Assembly (NCBI GenBank): GCA_002716165.1
Contig: PAZT01000049.1
Span: 1 to 21,451, forward strand
Direction: 5' to 3'
From: Deltaproteobacteria bacterium
Lineage (GTDB): Bacteria > SAR324 > NAC60-12
Length of the DNA: 21,451 bases
In this document: one piece after another, positions 1-7,108 of the stretch
Numbering within the stretch: position 1 is the stretch's first letter
Layout of the letters: each line of letters starts with the position of its first letter
Translations under genes and position numbers: made by a program
Notes under the pieces: model-generated
The model's input: the letters and a program-made list of their open reading frames with translations, nothing else
What the model was told of the DNA's origin: nothing
Databases searched by the model: none

Positions 1-559
1 ATTTAAAACCAGTTACCTCAACATTGCCTAAGATGGTTACTTCCTCACTCTCTGCCTTAGCGGCAAGACCCTGCATGCACTTTATATTGTTGGAGTAGCC
101 TCCCTTCTTCTCATGTAACACTGAGGTTATGCCCTTTGCCTGCCAGTCATCAAAAATTCCTTGCATATATGACATTGAATCATCACTGCCTTCAACAAAC
201 TCTGAAGGATATCCTATTGCCTTTTGCTGCTCGTAAATGCTTGCAACATCAGAATGCATCACCTCCGGACTGATCTGCATATAGCCGACTGGATGATAGC
301 TATAAGCTTTTGGATCGCTCTCCCATACTTCAACACTATGTGCCATTAGTTCACGCATTGCAGGCTGGAAATAGTTGTTCCTTACAACACCACAAGCAAT
401 TCCGGATGCACCCGCTCCTATTCCTGATTTGTCAATCACAAGTATATCTTTCCCACTGCCAAGACCTCTATTTTTTAATTCAAGAGCTAAATGGTATGCA
501 GTACTTAGCCCATGAATGCCTGCACCTATAATGAGATATTTTGTAGAACGGGGTATCAT
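1..559 (-). CDS. FAD-dependent oxidoreductase, DAO / sarcosine oxidase beta-like (N-terminal part, cut by window edge)
   Basis: Reading the minus strand from the ATG at 559-557 gives 186 codons open to the window edge, so only the N-terminal part is present. Residues 12-17 are GAGIHG, a Rossmann FAD-binding glycine motif after a short beta strand. DILVIDKS near residues 44-51 supplies the acidic residue expected at the end of the second strand. GAGASG followed by VVRNNYF resembles the region after it in the DAO superfamily, and the His in the glycine motif recalls heterotetrameric sarcosine oxidase beta and dimethylglycine-dehydrogenase-like proteins. Such enzymes oxidise secondary amines or N-methyl amino acids in the cytoplasm; the substrate cannot be told from this fragment. 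No Shine-Dalgarno sequence precedes the ATG. Superfamily is fairly sure, specific activity is not. Confidence 0.8.
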   Translation of the reverse strand, partial: MIPRSTKYLIIGAGIHGLSTAYHLALELKNRGLGSGKDILVIDKSGIGAGASGIACGVVRNNYFQPAMRELMAHSVEVWESDPKAYSYHPVGYMQISPEVMHSDVASIYEQQKAIGYPSEFVEGSDDSMSYMQGIFDDWQAKGITSVLHEKKGGYSNNIKCMQGLAAKAESEEVTILGNVEVTGFK

Positions 560-844
560 AATTCTGTTAGCCAAAAAGCGAAAAATATGTGGTACATTTT
601 ATCAAAAAAACACTATGGATTTTATTTCAAATGACTTTAAACTGAAAGTTTCTTGGAATAATTTTGGGGTATAAAAAAATATTTTGTGACTACGAAGGCT
701 TTAATCATTTTAGTCTAAAAGAACACAAATAGTTTTTAATTTAACGTACTAGTAAGATTATATACAAATTTAAGTTTAACCTAATTGAGCTAAAATAATT
801 TTTTTAGACTTTTAAAGAAACATGCAATGATTCACAATTTATTT

Positions 845-2338
845 TCAAAAAGAAAAACGTGCTTCAAAGAAAATCCGATCGTTATCATTCAAGCTTTGAA
901 AATATAAGCTGTCACCTGGTTGATAAATCATTACTCCACCCTTAACTGAAAAGGCATCCATCATTTCATATTCTAGAGAAGCACGATTCAAACCACCATC
1001 ATCTCCCCATTTACCGATCATCGTACCTAAGATTTGTAAATGTAAGGTCTGGTTGTAATAATCCTGCATGAAATTAATTGTTGTTGCAATTATATCCTCC
1101 TTTTGGTAATCCGGTTCAGCCTCCAGTCGATAGTCAAAGTCGTTTAAATGTTTAATCACGTGCTCAATGCTCAGTGATGTATCACTCCAACCAGAATAGT
1201 CAGTTCCAAGCAATATTTCCGTTAATTGAAATTTTTTCTCTTTTACATTATTAAATTCCATTCCCCAAAATTTAGCCGCTTCTGTTTTCCATAAGTAATT
1301 ACCTGAATTAAAGCTTAAAGCAATGCCGCTCATTGTCAATCTGCTATGCCTATATTCAAGTGAAGGAACAATGCCTACTCCTGGAAGTAAATTTACCTCA
1401 GTTATAAAAAGATTTGGTTCATCATCAAAATACTGCGCCCAGTGAAATGAGGCATCCCATCCTCTGAAAGTCCCGTAAAGAGCCAGACCAAATTCAGTAT
1501 TTTCTGTATTACTTTCAGGTATAATCTCTTCAATCTCTGTTGTTGTTGAATTATAGTCGCTACCAAGGGGAGCAGATTTGTTAAATTTTATTTGATGAAC
1601 TGCTACAGTCTGAAGCTTATAGGATCCTAAATAATAGTCGATTCTTGTAATAGGAAGAGGAATGCGGACATCTTCAATGTCTGTCATTCCGTACTCACGA
1701 TTATCAGTAGGATTCAGTACATCAACTACACGAAAATTATCTGCGACACCCCAAGCCAAAATCTGACTTCCAAGCCTAATATCTAAACTTCCAAATATGG
1801 TGCCTTCTAGATAAAATTCTCGAATTTCAGCTTCCTTTTCCAGTTCATTCAGAACCTCTCTTGTAAATGTATCTCTTTCCTTCAAGCCAAAAGCAAAATC
1901 ATAAAATGATTTTGATGAGATCCTAGACTTCCAGTTTCCCCCAAATTTCATATCCCATGTAATTGAAAAAAAAGGGCGGATCCTGGTTAATCCACTCCAG
2001 TCAGAATTAGAATCGTCTTCTGGAGGTAACTTTACAAAACTGTAACTAAGGCTTATTCCTGTGTAACCAAAAAATGTGTTCCAGTCGTCATTAAAAGTCT
2101 TTGACTGGTTTTCTTCAGAGTAATGAAAATTGTTTTCTTCATCAAATCCAGAAAGAATATCATTTACATCTTCGGCCGACTCATCTTCATCAAATCCAGA
2201 AAGAGTATCTCCCATTTCTGAGTCATCTGATGCTTCTTGAGCAATAGCAAAATCTGGCAATCCATTAATCGATATACAAATTAATAATGTATTAGCTAAA
2301 AAAAATGATCTGACAGTAGAAAATAAACTATTTAACAT
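845..2338 (-). CDS. DUF1302-family outer-membrane protein
   Basis: This is a 497-residue protein. A hydrophobic N-terminus (about residues 8-34, ending near FAIAQEA) looks like a Sec signal peptide. An acidic linker follows, with two copies of a DxLSGFDE unit (about residues 44-72). The body alternates short amphipathic strands and ends in a terminal Phe (RFSF), as expected for an outer-membrane beta-barrel. The stretch AWGVADNFRVVDVLNP (about residues 190-205) is characteristic of the DUF1302 family. The gene lies 83 bp downstream of the LolA-like gene in the same direction, probably co-transcribed. In other genomes this pair often accompanies an RND/MMPL exporter and is thought to act in lipid or hydrophobic-compound traffic to the outer membrane. 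The substrate is unknown. No clear ribosome-binding site precedes the ATG. Confidence 0.75.
   Translation of the reverse strand: MLNSLFSTVRSFFLANTLLICISINGLPDFAIAQEASDDSEMGDTLSGFDEDESAEDVNDILSGFDEENNFHYSEENQSKTFNDDWNTFFGYTGISLSYSFVKLPPEDDSNSDWSGLTRIRPFFSITWDMKFGGNWKSRISSKSFYDFAFGLKERDTFTREVLNELEKEAEIREFYLEGTIFGSLDIRLGSQILAWGVADNFRVVDVLNPTDNREYGMTDIEDVRIPLPITRIDYYLGSYKLQTVAVHQIKFNKSAPLGSDYNSTTTEIEEIIPESNTENTEFGLALYGTFRGWDASFHWAQYFDDEPNLFITEVNLLPGVGIVPSLEYRHSRLTMSGIALSFNSGNYLWKTEAAKFWGMEFNNVKEKKFQLTEILLGTDYSGWSDTSLSIEHVIKHLNDFDYRLEAEPDYQKEDIIATTINFMQDYYNQTLHLQILGTMIGKWGDDGGLNRASLEYEMMDAFSVKGGVMIYQPGDSLYFQSLNDNDRIFFEARFSF
2136..2208. repeat. Intragenic direct repeat in the DUF1302 gene (2 copies, 48-bp period)
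   Basis: The 25-bp copies at 2136-2160 and 2184-2208 differ at one base. The 48-bp period equals 16 codons, so the unit duplicates in frame and encodes the repeated LSGFDE motif of the acidic linker after the signal peptide. Confidence 0.85.
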
Positions 2339-2421
2339 TGAATCTTTATTAGAACAGAATTTTAGCTATTTTTTTTCTGATGATTTTTTTCTTCTGCTCA
2401 TTTTTTCAAAAAAACTTTCCA

Positions 2422-3249
2422 TCAAGCACCTTTTTCCAGTCTTCGAATAGTAAATAAATCTTCATTTACTTCATCCTGATTAAAGCGTATATTTTTTTCT
2501 TTGAGAATAGTTTTGTGCAGGATTTTCTTTCCGGTCTTTGTGGTAACATGCTTCTCAGTTGAAACCCAGATTCCGTCAATCTTTTCCAGTTTTTTAACGT
2601 CAATATATTTGTTTCTTTTCTTTTTGTGAACCCAGCGAACTGCTCTAATCATTACATAATTATCTTGCCTTATGAAAATAACAGATTTACTGTATCCACT
2701 TCTTTCTGCTTCATCAGTGCTTTTTGGAACAGCTTTGATTTGCCATACTTTATTCCCCCTCACTTCTGTTTCTTTCATCAAAGTGTAGACATAAAGATCA
2801 AGGTCTGGGGAAGACATGTCAGAGTAATTAAGGTCAGAACCCATGAAACTTCCACTTTTGTCTCCTGAGGCAATACGTTTTGTTTTTCTCAATGCAGGAA
2901 GATATAGCCACTGGTCGTCATCTTTTCCAGATTTGTTGTAGTCATAGGTGAGGAAACCAGTATTTTTAACATCAGCGGGGGAGATAAAAAACATTAAACT
3001 CAAATTGTCCTTGCCTTTTTTACCTCCAAAAGTTTTTAATTTCCTGATGCGCTTTTTACCATTTTTGTCTATCAGTATCATCTCCATTTCTCCTGATGAA
3101 TTTTCTCCCACATTGCGAGCATTTACTTTTTCCATGATTTCCCGTCCGCTTAGACCTAAAACTTCTTTAGCACTAAAATTTACTCCACACAATAGCATTG
3201 TTGAAATGATAAAATTAGTCTTGTAAGATATTTTTTTTCCTAAATTCAT
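2422..3249 (-). CDS. Outer-membrane lipoprotein-sorting (LolA-like) protein
   Basis: The product is 275 residues from the ATG at 3249. An upstream in-frame ATG at 3330 is open, but AGAGGA sits 5 nt before the 3249 ATG and a signal-peptide-like segment (residues 4-27) follows it, so the internal start is chosen. The region from residue 113 to 146 (QWLYLPALRKTKRI, then GSFMGSDLNYSDMS) is the hallmark of the periplasmic LolA-fold family annotated as outer membrane lipoprotein-sorting protein. The fold is expected to bind an acyl chain or hydrophobic ligand in the periplasm. The DUF1302 gene follows directly and both probably work together; an RND/MMPL exporter usually seen with them is missing here. 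Family is confident; the cargo is unknown. Confidence 0.82.
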   Translation of the reverse strand: MNLGKKISYKTNFIISTMLLCGVNFSAKEVLGLSGREIMEKVNARNVGENSSGEMEMILIDKNGKKRIRKLKTFGGKKGKDNLSLMFFISPADVKNTGFLTYDYNKSGKDDDQWLYLPALRKTKRIASGDKSGSFMGSDLNYSDMSSPDLDLYVYTLMKETEVRGNKVWQIKAVPKSTDEAERSGYSKSVIFIRQDNYVMIRAVRWVHKKKRNKYIDVKKLEKIDGIWVSTEKHVTTKTGKKILHKTILKEKNIRFNQDEVNEDLFTIRRLEKGA

Positions 3250-3422
3250 AAGTCCTCTATTTAATTTTTGTGTTTTACCTGTATTTTGTGAATATGGGCG
3301 ATCATTGTTAATGTAAGCAGTATATTCCAAAGTAAAGCAAAGATAATTATTACTGCGAAATTAGGCCAAAAGAATTGAGCTTGCTCTAAGAAGAAAAAGT
3401 AAATTTGAAAAACCTGTGAAAA

Positions 3423-3495
3423 GAAAATTATAAAGTTCTGATAGGAAAACTTTTAAGCTCTAAAAGGAAAGTTATAAAGTTTTGATAGGAAAACT
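3423..3495. repeat. 29-bp direct repeat, 44-bp period, with a small hairpin between copies
   Basis: Copies at 3423-3451 and 3467-3495 match at 27 of 29 positions. They share TATAAAGTT, then TGATAGGAAAACT after one variable base. Between them, 3450-3455 and 3461-3466 are inverted (CTTTTA/TAAAAG) around a 5-nt loop, overlapping the end of copy 1. The pair lies about 170-250 bp upstream of the LolA-like start. A protein-binding site array is possible; function is unknown. Confidence 0.75.
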
Positions 3496-3648
3496 ATAAA
3501 TCAAAAAAAAGGACTGATAAAAATTATTTTTTTCGAAATTAACTTTTGGAAGGATGCACTTTTTTATTTGATAAGTCTCTAAATAGTTTTTTAGCATTAA
3601 ATTATTTAATTTTTTAGTTTATGAAATATTATTTTATCAAAATCATCA

Positions 3649-3673
3649 GCGGCCAGTCATTGAGACAGGCCGC
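3649..3673 (-). terminator. GC-rich hairpin downstream of the GYD gene, probable terminator
   Basis: GCGGCC at 3649-3654 pairs with GGCCGC at 3668-3673. An A.A mismatch follows, then GTC/GAC closes a 5-nt ATTGA loop. It starts 18 bp past the GYD stop codon and stands out in very AT-rich surroundings. The T-run expected right after the stem on the minus strand is weak (TGATGATTTTGAT), so the hairpin is clear but its role as an intrinsic terminator is inferred. Confidence 0.55.
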
Positions 3674-3691
3674 AAAATATAAAATTTTAAT

Positions 3692-4018
3692 TTATGTACT
3701 TGGTGGTCTATATTCGACGTTTCCTGCACCTTTAATTGCATCCAGACCTTCTTCAGCCGTCATTAGTACAGTAGTCTGGATTTTTGATAATGCGCCTCCT
3801 GCAGCTGCAGCAATAAGTGCTGATGCAGCAGTTACGTTGTCAGGACCTTCAATAATTAGACAAAGATCGAAATCTCCAAATGCATAAAACCCTGTTAAAA
3901 TTTTTACTCCTTTAGATGCAAACATTTTTCCTACCTGGTCTATCCTGTTCTGTGGATTTTGAATCTGAGTTGCCCAGGAACCGGAATTGTAAGATCCTTG
4001 AACTAAATAATGTGCCAT
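3692..4018 (-). CDS. GYD-domain protein
   Basis: A small 108-residue protein with no signal peptide or membrane segment. The core (MAHYLVQGSY at the start, GFYAFGDFDLCLIIEGPD at residues 43-60, then an Ala-rich helix AASALIAAAAGGAL) matches the GYD-domain family, a ferredoxin-like alpha/beta fold of about 90-105 residues with no established biochemical role. The ribosome-binding site AAGGGAGG is the strongest in the window, suggesting high translation. It is separated from the GldG-like gene by 313 bp, has its own palindrome-containing leader, and is followed by a GC-rich hairpin. It is therefore probably a single-gene transcript. Confidence 0.8.
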   Translation of the reverse strand: MAHYLVQGSYNSGSWATQIQNPQNRIDQVGKMFASKGVKILTGFYAFGDFDLCLIIEGPDNVTAASALIAAAAGGALSKIQTTVLMTAEEGLDAIKGAGNVEYRPPST

Positions 4019-4071
4019 AAAACCTCCCTTATTAGATTAGGAACAAAAAAAAAAGGCTCTCTAATGAAAAT

Positions 4072-4093
4072 TTTCCTGACAATTGTCAGGAAA
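4072..4093. promoter_or_regulatory. Perfect 22-bp palindrome in the GYD leader, candidate operator
   Basis: The sequence TTTCCTGACAA/TTGTCAGGAAA reads identically on both strands over 22 bp and sits 54-75 bp upstream of the GYD start. A palindrome without a loop fits a dimeric regulator site better than a terminator. It overlaps a possible -10 box on the minus strand. The cognate regulator is not in the window. Confidence 0.5.
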
Positions 4094-4118
4094 TATATCA
4101 TTGACGCCTTAGTGAAGG

Positions 4119-4147
4119 ATCTTTCGAAGATGCCAGCTTTGAAAGAT
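4119..4147. other. Inverted repeat, 10-bp stem and 9-nt loop
   Basis: ATCTTTCGAA (4119-4128) pairs with TTTGAAAGAT (4138-4147), with one G-T pair. TTGAC/GTCAA at 4101-4105 and 4154-4158 could extend an outer helix. It may fold in a leader RNA or be a second DNA site; the sequence does not say which. Confidence 0.4.
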
Positions 4148-4331
4148 ACGGATGTCAAGCGCATTCTACTACTGATATTCTACTAATCAAGGAAAAAATT
4201 TTTAAATATTTTAATTTATTTAATATGAAGGTTGTAAATAAATAAGATTCTCAAGAGTGAGCAATTTAAAAGAACTCAAGCTTATTGGCAGTTTAATCTG
4301 CGACTAAAAAAATTTAATATATATAAAGTGA

Positions 4332-6242
4332 TCATCTAGTTGATTTGAGACGTTTTTGAGTTCTGTACCTATAGACAATAACTCCAATTATTCCAACAAT
4401 TAACGGAATAGCAAGCATATTCAGCAAAAGTAGTCCCCGTCCTAGCTGTTCTATGTCCTGTCTTAGAATTTTTCTAACTTCTCTTAATTTTCGCCGAGTC
4501 TGCAATTCTTCTTGTTTGAATTTTTCAATTTCCAACTGTATTTCCTTTGGAAGAATAACCTCTTTTTGTCCTTTTTCACCTGCAGATTCAAGTAGGGTGT
4601 TCAATCCTTGTTGAACTTCGTTTAGTTGTGCTAAAAGCTGCTTTTCTTCATCTTGGTAACGCATTTGAGCCTTTTGCTGCATTGCAATCAAATGGGTAAA
4701 TGGTCTCGAGAAACGACCTCTTGAACGAATGCTCATTAATGCTTCATTTCCAGAAAGATGCTCCGTTGCATTTAAAATCAGGTTAAGATTGTCATTTGTA
4801 GGCTGTATAATTGACTGTCCCAAGAAGTTAATTTTTTGGACAGAAAATTGATCTGAAATAAAATCTACGTCGCTGAAAAGTAAAATTGAGTTGCTATTAA
4901 CTGCCTCATTCATATGAGGATTTTTGAGAGCTTTTTCATCTTCAGGATCCTCACTTTCGGCTGTATCACTAGATCCATTTTTTTCTATGGGCGGTTGACC
5001 ATCAGGGAAAGCGGTAGAAAATATTCCAGTTGTAATAGCCATCAATGCCTTTTCTTCCCTATCTACCTTCATTTCTCGCGATAATTGTTCTGGTTCTGAA
5101 AAACGCAGCTGGAACGCTTCAACAAATCCACTCTGTTCTGAAAGTGAAAGCAATGGTTTAAAATCATAACTGCTCCCAGCAGATTTTTTAAAAGCTCCTG
5201 CTTCAACGAAAAGTAAATTTTCAAGCTGGGCAGTGATTGGGTGTTCTTGGTTTAGAAATTTAGAACGGAATGTCATCCAAATAGGGAAACTCATAATACC
5301 ACGACCTGTATTAACCTGAGATGCATGAAGATGATCTCCGGCGACTTTAGTTTTGTCATATTCGACTCCCCATTTTTTTAGCAACTCTGGTATATCACTT
5401 GCCAGCTGTGGCTGTTGACCAAATTGATTTGCAGGAGATGTCATATCAATGCGAGCATTTGGATCGAGTAAAACTATCAATCTTCCTTCTCTTAAAACAT
5501 ACTGATCAATAGCATATTTCAACCGGGGACTGAATCCTCGAGGATGCAAAACAATTAGAAGACTTACGTCATCAGGAATCTCTTCTGTTGTCAAAGGTAA
5601 TATTTTCACGGGAAGTGATTTTTCCAGTTCGCTAAGAAATACCCATTTTTCCCTAGGAGCAGTCCCTGGGATTAAAGCACGTCCTCCCTCCAAGCTCATG
5701 GAGCTTAAAATTCCTATTTTTGTAGTAGATTTTGAACTGACTTTCTGAATTGCTCTAGAGATATCATACTCTAAAAACTCTTCGCGTCTCAGGTCAAAAT
5801 ATGGTAGAAGCATCTCCTGATCAAGCATCGATACTATAGCACCAAAATAAACTTCATTCCCGGAAGGTAAGTTTATAGGCTTGATTCCAAATTTCTGTGC
5901 CCACTCTTCTTCTTCTGTGTCAGGCTTTGGGTCATATATTTCCAGTAAAATTTTTCCATTTGAAAGTGTTTTATATTCTGTAAGTAATTCTTCTACACGT
6001 TGTGTATAATTTTTGAAGTTTGGAGGGAGTTCAGCTATATCTCTAGAATAATAAAAGTTGATTCTCACAGGATCTTTTAGGTTTTCCAGAATTTCCATTG
6101 ATCCATCTGAAATAGTGTATAGTCTTTCTTCTGTCAAATCAAAACGTAATGGAATAAAAAAAGCTGTCACGTTTATAGCTACTAAACATATAACCAAAAG
6201 GAAAATACTACCCCAGGTACTTGACAAGGTTAATTCTTTCAT
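4332..6242 (-). CDS. GldG-like auxiliary protein of an ABC-2 transport system
   Basis: A 636-residue membrane-anchored protein. It has one N-terminal membrane segment (about residues 10-32), then the FDLTEERLYTIS motif typical of GldG/ABC_transp_aux proteins. A large extracytoplasmic domain follows, with NFYYSRDIAELPP and LLDPNARID-like stretches. An acidic linker lies near residues 415-450, a charged coiled coil at about 525-595, and a C-terminal membrane segment at about 603-625 followed by basic residues. GldG was named in gliding Bacteroidetes, but homologues in this three-gene arrangement are widespread in other phyla, where they accompany an ATPase and a permease of unknown cargo. It is the last gene of the operon, 75 bp after the permease. 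Gliding is not implied. Confidence 0.85.
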   Translation of the reverse strand: MKELTLSSTWGSIFLLVICLVAINVTAFFIPLRFDLTEERLYTISDGSMEILENLKDPVRINFYYSRDIAELPPNFKNYTQRVEELLTEYKTLSNGKILLEIYDPKPDTEEEEWAQKFGIKPINLPSGNEVYFGAIVSMLDQEMLLPYFDLRREEFLEYDISRAIQKVSSKSTTKIGILSSMSLEGGRALIPGTAPREKWVFLSELEKSLPVKILPLTTEEIPDDVSLLIVLHPRGFSPRLKYAIDQYVLREGRLIVLLDPNARIDMTSPANQFGQQPQLASDIPELLKKWGVEYDKTKVAGDHLHASQVNTGRGIMSFPIWMTFRSKFLNQEHPITAQLENLLFVEAGAFKKSAGSSYDFKPLLSLSEQSGFVEAFQLRFSEPEQLSREMKVDREEKALMAITTGIFSTAFPDGQPPIEKNGSSDTAESEDPEDEKALKNPHMNEAVNSNSILLFSDVDFISDQFSVQKINFLGQSIIQPTNDNLNLILNATEHLSGNEALMSIRSRGRFSRPFTHLIAMQQKAQMRYQDEEKQLLAQLNEVQQGLNTLLESAGEKGQKEVILPKEIQLEIEKFKQEELQTRRKLREVRKILRQDIEQLGRGLLLLNMLAIPLIVGIIGVIVYRYRTQKRLKSTR

Positions 6243-6317
6243 TATCTATTTCAAACCCAAGATCTTTAAAATTTTCATTAAAATTAACATAATTCAGGGG
6301 AACAAAGTAAGCACTTG

Positions 6318-7052
6318 TCAGGAAGCATTGTGTGATTCAAGAACAATAACATTTACCATGAGAACAATTACGATTATCGAAATAAAGTATACTAAATCTC
6401 TTATATCGACCACGCCTCTCCGAATTGCATCAAAATGAGAAGTGAAACTGAACTGACTTACCATATCGCTAAACCAAACTGGAAAAACTGAATTCAAGGT
6501 CTCACTTAAAACCCCCCATCCAGATAAAACTAGTATAAGACAAATTATAACGCTCAAAATGAAACTTATGACTTGGTTTTTTGTCATGGAGGATGTAAGG
6601 CTAGCAATTGCTAGATATGAACCAGCCATCAAAAAGCTTCCCAAATAACCAGTAATGATGGGTCCACTATCAGGACTTCCTAAGAAATGAACAGTCCAAA
6701 TCATAGGAAAAGTAAGTATCAGTGAAATTCCGATGAATAGCCATCCTGCAGAAAATTTTGCAAAAACCGTAGTAGTTAATCTAACTGGAAAAGTGAGGAG
6801 TAATTCGGCAGTGCCAGAGCGTCGTTCCTCAGCCCAAAGACGCATTCCTACAGCAGGTACTAAGAAAAGATAAAGCCAAGGATGAAAAAGAAAAAATATT
6901 TCAAGGCTTGCCTGCTGAGAATCATAGAAATTACCCAATAGAAAGGTACATCCTGCATTTGCAATCAAGAAAATTATAATGAAAACGTAAGCTACTGGTG
7001 AACGAAAATACGCCAAAAGTTCTCTTTTTATAATCGGTAAAAAACCACTCAT
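6318..7052 (-). CDS. ABC-2 type transport permease (GldF-like)
   Basis: The 244-residue protein opens with IIKRELLAYFRSPVAYVF, the typical start of ABC-2 permeases of this class. It shows about six hydrophobic segments. The sequence RLWAEERRSGTAELLLTFPV in the first cytoplasmic part is the conserved coupling region. The end carries SHFDAIRRGVVDIRDLVYF, also conserved in these permeases. It should form the membrane channel with the ATPase encoded 56 bp upstream and the GldG-like protein downstream. Substrate unknown. No Shine-Dalgarno sequence is visible. Confidence 0.88.
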   Translation of the reverse strand: MSGFLPIIKRELLAYFRSPVAYVFIIIFLIANAGCTFLLGNFYDSQQASLEIFFLFHPWLYLFLVPAVGMRLWAEERRSGTAELLLTFPVRLTTTVFAKFSAGWLFIGISLILTFPMIWTVHFLGSPDSGPIITGYLGSFLMAGSYLAIASLTSSMTKNQVISFILSVIICLILVLSGWGVLSETLNSVFPVWFSDMVSQFSFTSHFDAIRRGVVDIRDLVYFISIIVIVLMVNVIVLESHNAS

Positions 7053-7108
7053 GATTATTGTTTATTTTTCAAATAAAAGTTTTAGGATCATTTGTTTAGT
7101 TTCTTAAT

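Larger units (their letters stand above)
3250..3691. other. Intergenic region between the GYD and LolA-like genes
   Basis: These 442 AT-rich bases hold no convincing gene. They contain a hairpin just downstream of the GYD gene (3649-3673) and a tandem-spaced direct repeat (3423-3495), both listed separately. The promoter of the LolA-like/DUF1302 pair should lie in the 3250-3420 part, but I cannot pick a clear -35/-10 pair there. Confidence 0.6.
4019..4331. other. Structured leader / intergenic region upstream of the GYD gene
   Basis: No gene is visible in these 313 bases. They hold a perfect 22-bp palindrome (4072-4093) and an imperfect hairpin (4119-4147) flanked by TTGAC at 4101-4105 and GTCAA at 4154-4158. 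On the minus strand a TATATT box at 4097-4092 overlaps the palindrome edge and could be a -10 element, though no good -35 lies at the right distance. The 3' part (4160-4331) is AT-rich and shows nothing clear; the DUF4340 gene often found after GldG-like genes is not there. Confidence 0.55.

Noticed and set aside
560..844. Possible regulatory RNA or small gene between the FAD protein and DUF1302 genes
   Set aside because: Only AT-rich sequence with chance-level inverted repeats (for example AGTCTAAAA near 711 and its complement near 803); no tRNA fold, ORF or promoter pair stands out.
2626..3226. Plus-strand open frames of 80 and 92 codons
   Set aside because: They lie antisense to the LolA-like gene, have no ribosome-binding site and no recognisable protein features.
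3423..3495. CRISPR array
   Set aside because: Only two repeat copies and a 15-bp interval between them, far too short for a spacer, and no cas genes.
3621..3887. Plus-strand 88-codon open frame
   Set aside because: Mostly antisense to the GYD gene; its Ala/Ser-rich part mirrors the GYD helix. It also runs through the terminator-like hairpin.
4101..4158. tRNA-like or riboswitch-like fold from the nested inverted repeats upstream of the GYD gene
   Set aside because: No tRNA consensus (no TTC-x-A arm or correct acceptor stem) and no known riboswitch core recognised; kept only as an inverted repeat.
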